Shown: positions 58,261 to 64,000 of the stretch, piece by piece
How positions within the stretch are numbered: position 1 is the first letter of the stretch
Layout of the letters: each line of letters starts with the position of its first letter
Origin: Posidonia oceanica
Lineage: Eukaryota > Streptophyta > Magnoliopsida > Alismatales > Posidoniaceae
Assembly (NCBI GenBank): GCA_037176725.1
Contig: JAZBRS010000020.1
Location: 100,830,501 to 100,894,500, forward strand
Reading direction: 5' to 3'
DNA length: 64,000 nucleotides
Position numbers and translations under genes: made by a program
Notes under the pieces: model-generated
The model's database searches: none
What the model was told of the DNA's origin: nothing
The model's input: only the letters and a program-made list of their open reading frames with translations

Positions 58261-61200
58261 TGTTGACACTTCATTTTGATAGGTTGAATCGGTTGGAGTT
58301 CTCTGGTGGCTTCTGAACCCAAACCTAGGTCCAAACCCACACCTTTCTCTTCCTCTTTCCCCTCAAAATAAGCCCAAACTCAACCTAGGATCACACCCAT
58401 TACCCGAACCCAAACACTATCCAAAAACCATAGGAAAACTCACCCTTCCTAACTTAGCAAATCCACCAAAAAGTCCTTAAAATTTCAAACCAAAACCACT
58501 CCCAAAAACCCTAGAAAACCTAAGTAAAACTACCCTTTTCCACACCTCAAAACCCCTCCAAAAACCTTCCAAAATCTGAATCCAAACCCTTTGTCCAACA
58601 CAAGAGACCATAGGCCACACACCCACTAAATTTCACCTCTTTCCTAAATCTCTAACTCCTTCATTTACCCAAATTATCCTTTTCTCTCTCTTGGATTATT
58701 CTTTTCTCTCTCCTCTCTCTCTCTCCAGATTATCCTCCCTCTTTTCACCCCCTTCTCTCCCTTCTTCCTGCCTGGCAGTGGGCCCACCTTGTGCATCTCC
58801 CTCTTTTGTACTTTATTTGCATTTTTATTCCATTTTTAGCTTATTCCTTGATTTTCTAATATTTATTTTCCTTCCACTCCTCTCTTTCTCCTTTCCTCCA
58901 CCATTTCCTCCTCTTCTTTTTCCTTTTTCCTTTCTTTTCCTTTCTTCCACTAAATCATCAAAAAACCTATAAAAACCTTAAAAAACCTTTAAAACTCTAA
59001 AACAAAAGAAAAACAAATCAAAATCCTAAAAAGAAGTAATTAAAAACTTAAACAAACAATTAAAAACAAAAACCTAATTGAATCCAACTAAAAAAGGAAA
59101 TTAAGAATGCAATCTAAAAAATACAAAACAAAAAAAAGAAAATGCTATAAAATCAAGTAAAAAACCAAAATATAATCAAAACAAAACAAAAGTAAAAACC
59201 TCATTAAAAATAATCAAAAACGAATCCTAAAAAAAGAAGAAAACAATTAAAAACATTAACACAAGTAATTAATTAAAAAACACTTAACCAATCTAAAAGA
59301 AACAATCAAAAAATTTGAAACAATTTAAAAACACTTAATTAAAAACTCAATAAGAAAACTTAACTAAAAAATATTAAAAGAATTTAGCAAACAAAATCAA
59401 AAAACAATTTAAAGAAGAATTAAGAAAAACTAAAATCAAAAAAACCTAAAACTCCTCCTAAACATTAAAAAGCAACCCATTAAAAAGGCCTAATAAAAAA
59501 TCCCAACTTAACAAGAAAAACTCAACTAACATTTAAACAAAATAAAAAAAATATATATATATATAAAATAATTTAAAGAAAACTTAAATCCTAAAAACTT
59601 AAATCAAAATTAAAACTCTTTCTAACCCTCATTAATTTAAAAACAATCTTTAAAAAACCTAATTAAAAACCCTAACTTAAAAACAACTATCTTAAAAAAC
59701 ATTTTCAAATCCTTTTCTATTTTATTTTTATTTTTATTTTTTTCTTTCATCTTCTTCCTTTCTTTTTCTTCCTTTCCTCCTCCTCCCATTTTATTTCTTT
59801 CTCCCCATTTGGTCTGACCCACCTAACCTCTCTCCTCCTTCTTTCTTTCTTTTTTTTTCTTCTTTCTTTTTTCGCGTAGGCCCGGCCCACGGCCGACTTC
59901 TCCTCCTCTTCCCTTCTTCTTCCTCTCCCACTTCTTCTCTGGTTTCTCTTCCTTTTTCTCTGCAACCAGCTTTCTGCAGTCGACAGCACCGTCCTCTCAC
60001 CTGACCGTCCTTACGCGTCGCACGCCTTCTGCCCAGGTCGGACCAGCACGCAGCGCTTGCCTCAGCCGTGCGTCTGCCACCACCACTTCCGGCAATTAAT
60101 TGCCGCCGAACCTGTAGACTAAAGACCAGTAGGAGCCAGTAGCTCAAGGCACTAGAAACATCACCTTCTCTACCTAGAAAGCCGCACGCTCTTCCTTGTG
60201 CAATCCCCAGCCGGAGAGAACCCAGAAATCCACCCTCTTCCAGTACCAAAAACGAGCATCTTCCTCCTCTTCCATTCCATCTAATCCAGAGCCTCCAACA
60301 CCCAGCAAATCCCTCAGAATTCCTCCCCCAAATCCACCCAAACTTCCAGCATCCAGCTCCTTCACTCCACAGCCAAATCCATCCCAGAATCACCCCGCAA
60401 CTCTTCCATTTTCCCCACAGAACCCAACTCCCACTTCCTCTGAAATTCCCAACACCACAGGCCTCCATTTCGTCCCAAATTGCAGCACCCAATTCTCTGA
60501 AACACCAGCTTTCTAACACACCTAAGCTTCACCTTCAACCCTCATCAAAGATCAAACCAACCATTACAAACACCTGCCACACTTTCTGATCCAAAAATCC
60601 ACCATCAGCAAACTCCCTCTCCAGCAATCCACGACCCAACCTAAACCCTTCCACACACTCACTGAGGTTCCAGAAGTCCACCGGCAACCTCCACTTGAAC
60701 CAGAGAGCAGCAGACATCCGCCCCCACCTCCGGTTGTCAGCAGTACACCCAAATTTGCCGCTTCTGCCTCCGGCCATCAAAGCTTTGTTCCAACCAATCA
60801 GGAAGCACCGAAGGACCACGCGGAGTAATTCCAGACGATCGCGAGCTGCGGACGACGCTTCCATCAGCCGGACGAACCTCGCCGGCATCTGCAGAACCCA
60901 CCCACGTCGGGGGGACGCTTTGGACGCCAAACCAGGTATTTTTCTTCACCGTTAATCTCATTCTCTCTTCCTTCTGCTTCTCCGCCCCTTAGAATGGGGT
61001 TTCCCTTCTCCTCGCGCCGGGTCAGCACCGCCGTTGACCCGTCTTCTCCGGCGAGCTCCAAGCTCGCCTCGTCGCTCCGGCCTGCAGAATGCCCCTCCGT
61101 TGATCACCCGAGCTCCGCGCAGCCTCCAGGAGCACAGACCTGCCCTCAGAATCTTACGATGTCGCACCGATCGTCCGGACTGCTTCAAAATGTCCTGCAG

Positions 61201-62640
61201 ATCTCTGTCGTCTTCTCCGGCCAGCTTTGGGCCACGTCACTGCCCGCCGACGTTGCTCCAGCCTCCGTGCAGCTCCGGAGCCACCCGCCGCCGCATCTGT
61301 GCCTCTCCAGCACCCCGCATTCCTCTTCTCCGGTCACTGGTAGCGCTCTGCTACAGTGGCTCCTTTTCTTCATTTCACTGTAGCGTTATTTTTCGTTACC
61401 ATGCTATTTTGCCAGTAAATTGTATATCTACCTTACTCTCGCTTTATTGCTTTCCAGTCCTGCCTCTGTTTATCATTCATTTAATTTCGTATGTAAATCT
61501 TATGAAATTGCATGAAAAATCACAGTGTTCTCTTTAAGTTCCAGTCCTCTAGCTTTATATTATTGCATGATAGTCCTCCTGATATTAATCTGATTTAATG
61601 CTCATATTTTACCTTGATGTATTGCATTTCTAGTCCCTGTTAATTTTCTTATTTGCACTTTAGTCCTCTGTTCTGTTAACTTAGGTATTTATTTTTCAAT
61701 TTTCTTTACTGCATTGCATCATTTCCCCCATATAATCTGATTTTTGCATATAGGTCCTTCATCATGCACAGCATACATTTAAATGCATATTTTGCTTATA
61801 AAATTGCATTTTAGACCCTGCATGTTTTGAAAATTGCACATAGGTCCTCTGCATGCTTATAAAAATCATTTAAATGTATATTTTGCTTATAAAATTGCAT
61901 TTTAGACCCTGCATATTTGAAAAATTGCATATAAGTCCCCTATTTGCATTCCCAGACCATTAAGACCCCTGTTTTGCTAGAAAAATTGCATTTTGGACCT
62001 TGTTAATTTCAAAATTGTATGCCAACTTACCATATGAGTTCAAAACTTGTCTTGATGCATGGCTATCTTTAAAAATTGCATTTTGAACCCTGCATTTTGT
62101 AAAATTGCATTCAGGCCCTCCATTTCTCAAAAACTTCGCATAAAAGCCTCTAGCTTTTCAAAATCCTTGCATTCTGACCCCCATCTTTTCAAAATTGCAT
62201 GTAAGTCCCCAATTTTCTGAAAAATCATCCCTAAGTCTTTTATTGCATTCTGCATGTATTGCATTCATGCATTCTTGCATCTGGCATCCCTTGCACACAC
62301 TTAAGCATACTTAGCTCCCATTTACATGGGAGGACCCGTTTTGCACACCCTTAGGCCCCCTTTTACACTTTGATCCTATCTTCTCCCCTGTTCTGACCTT
62401 CCGCCTTGAAGTCTGAATATCTTTTGATCGGACCGTCGGATCTTCGCAACCAAGATGCCTGAAAAACCCTGGTGGAGCGCACTTCAATACAGACCAAGTA
62501 TTTCTCAGATCAGACTTCAGATCTTCGAGGTAAGTCCTCTTGAACTTCTGTAGAATCTTTTGCATATCATTCGCATTGCATGACTTTTAGAGGCTCTATT
62601 TCGTCAACTTCTTGCACCGTTTTGCGTGCCGACTTTGTTT
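58261..62640 (+). mobile_element. Truncated LTR D, relative of LTR C (4.4 kb kept)
   Basis: Starts TGTTGACACTTCATTTTGAT with left flank GTACC (58256-58260). It follows LTR C block by block in opposite orientation: C-rich start, A-rich strand (58960-59720), CT-rich then GC-rich block (59730-61380), TTGCAT-rich block (61720-62240), then CACCGTTTTGCGTGCC of the 29-bp array, where it stops abruptly at 62640. The GC-rich block gives open frames on both strands but no recognisable protein. Confidence 0.8.
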
Positions 62641-63996
62641 CTTGTGACAGATTGTTATAACAACTCACAGAGCTCCTTTTCAAAAGAAAACTCCTCACAA
62701 GCTACGACTTTTTCCTATATATATTTGGACCTTCAAAATGAGCAATATCAGATGGTGCCATGTGATCTTGGACTGCCAGTGTTGAAAAAGTAAAAATGCT
62801 CCAAATATATGCATCGCCAATTAAGTGATGGCACGGCTGTTCACTTCCAATTCACTTCTTTCGAAAATGTTTCACCAAAGTGGTGTCAGGAACTGCATAT
62901 ATCTGCAAATGTACTTCTTCAACCTGTAAGGTAAAGGGAAGATACTCTTATTTGTTGAAATAAGGTGTTCATTTATTCTTTTAGAATAAGAGGGTGTGAA
63001 ATCTACTTTCCTTAATAAACTTAAGTTGTTTAAATTGGTTGGAAAGATGTTGTTATTGAAATACGATAGCATTGGTCGCCATCAAACTTCTTTGTTATTT
63101 TTCAAATGTTTTCTTTTTTTTTTAAACGGTAATAGCATTAATATTAAAATCTTAACTATGAAACCACCACCATGTCAAAAAACAAACATAATGTATCATA
63201 CCCGGAAGGTATTAGAATGATACAGTAAATTGTAGATACTAATTTATCTTCAAAAAACAGAAAGTACTTAGAGTACTAAAATTAGGAAAATAAAGATTTC
63301 CTAAGATAAGAAGCAATACAGCACATTAGACTACGCTATCCTCTCATCTACTCCATTCGGCATTTGGATCAATAGGTAAGCCTTGATCTGAGATGGGAGT
63401 CAGAATCAAGTCAACAATAGTTTGACCCAATAAGCTATTATGAATGTCCTAGTTGACATTATTTTTCAAATGTTTTCTGCTAGATACAATTTGATAAGGG
63501 AGGAAAGTGAAGATCAATCTTTACTTGCATTAGAAATTATCAAAATATCTTACGTGCATTACTGTTTATAACCAATACGAGCACAAGTGGATCATATATG
63601 TACGTACATAGGTGTTCCATATCTATATATATTTTTGAAATAAGGATACAGAACTCATACGAATATAAAGAATACAATGTATGGATATTTAAAAGATGGA
63701 TATGTATAAAGAAAAATATATTTGTATAATGATAACGAATGATACCTTATCAACAAAGGATGATCATATATGTATAATATCATGAAAAAATGAAAAATAA
63801 TATCGATCATATCTGTATTTATATCTGCTTAAAACAATATAAATAATCCATTCCTTTTGAAAATTGTTATGAACAAAGATATGGAATTGTTATCTTGTAT
63901 CCGTTTACACTCCCAATGAAAAATCATGAGCCGTTTTAAGCGTAAAGAAATTACAATCTGGAACTGGAACCAAAAAAAAGGTCAACAGGGAATCTA
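62641..63996. repeat. 1.36-kb dispersed repeat, copy 2
   Basis: Near-identical to 47673-49029 in the same orientation. It begins exactly where LTR D breaks off. Its right end cannot be judged because the window ends four bases later. Confidence 0.85.
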
Positions 63997-64000
63997 GAAT

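Noticed and set aside
59791..60519. 242-residue minus-strand frame in LTR D
   Set aside because: Its end is a lysine/arginine-rich translation of a CT tract, and the opposite strand is open too; no family recognised.

Overview
The window is repeat-dominated nuclear DNA of a flowering plant. The evidence is plant-type Ty3/gypsy (Tat and Athila lineages) and Ty1/copia elements, an En/Spm (CACTA) transposon, plant splice sites, and one host-type gene for a lysine/histidine transporter-like (LHT8-like) amino acid permease. I cannot name the species. Nearly every coding stretch is a decayed transposon ORF. No rRNA, tRNA gene or CRISPR was seen.

Left third (1-25000) is a nest of insertions. Remains of a copia element (plus strand, 22690-24744) hold a Tat-lineage gypsy element, 'E' (minus strand, right end at 22684). 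E reads right to left: 5' LTR, primer binding site, leader, gag, zinc knuckle, two retropepsin-like domains, G-patch, reverse transcriptase, two RNase H domains, integrase. After pol comes an antisense spliced gene for a plant mobile domain protein (8300-9634) with its own TATA box. A 2.7-kb solo LTR (5397-8099, duplicated target CTTTC) interrupts this tail. A further minus-strand Tat element, 'A', has its 5' LTR at 2268-4812, a tRNA-Arg-type primer site and a decayed gag, and runs off the left edge; the 3' LTR of E is not visible and may lie beyond A.

Middle (25000-50500): a gypsy pol scrap, then a 5.9-kb solo LTR (26851-32772, target GTATG) and a 1.5-kb solo LTR of an E-like family (33626-35161, target CTATC). 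Next is a copia pol ('G') cut by a SINE-like insert (36216-36333, 12-bp target duplication) and by an 11.7-kb CACTA transposon (38060-49757, 3-bp duplication TGT). The CACTA transposase-like gene is itself split by a 6.8-kb Athila-like element (39298-46092) with two LTRs, a tRNA-Asp-type primer site and a gag-like ORF.

Right (50500-64000): a hairpin-rich intergenic stretch, the LHT8-like gene (five exons, minus strand) with a lesion between exons 1 and 2, a copia remnant whose LTR-like promoter points into that gene, a TGTAACGACCC-type LTR, and inserted in it a truncated relative of the 5.9-kb LTR. The last 1.36 kb is a near-identical second copy of a sequence inside the CACTA element.

The clearest unexplained signals are lineage-specific hairpin clusters in the LTRs (upstream of the TATA box in three of them), tandem retropepsin-like domains in E, the spliced antisense gene of E, and the tandem duplication in the LHT8-like gene.
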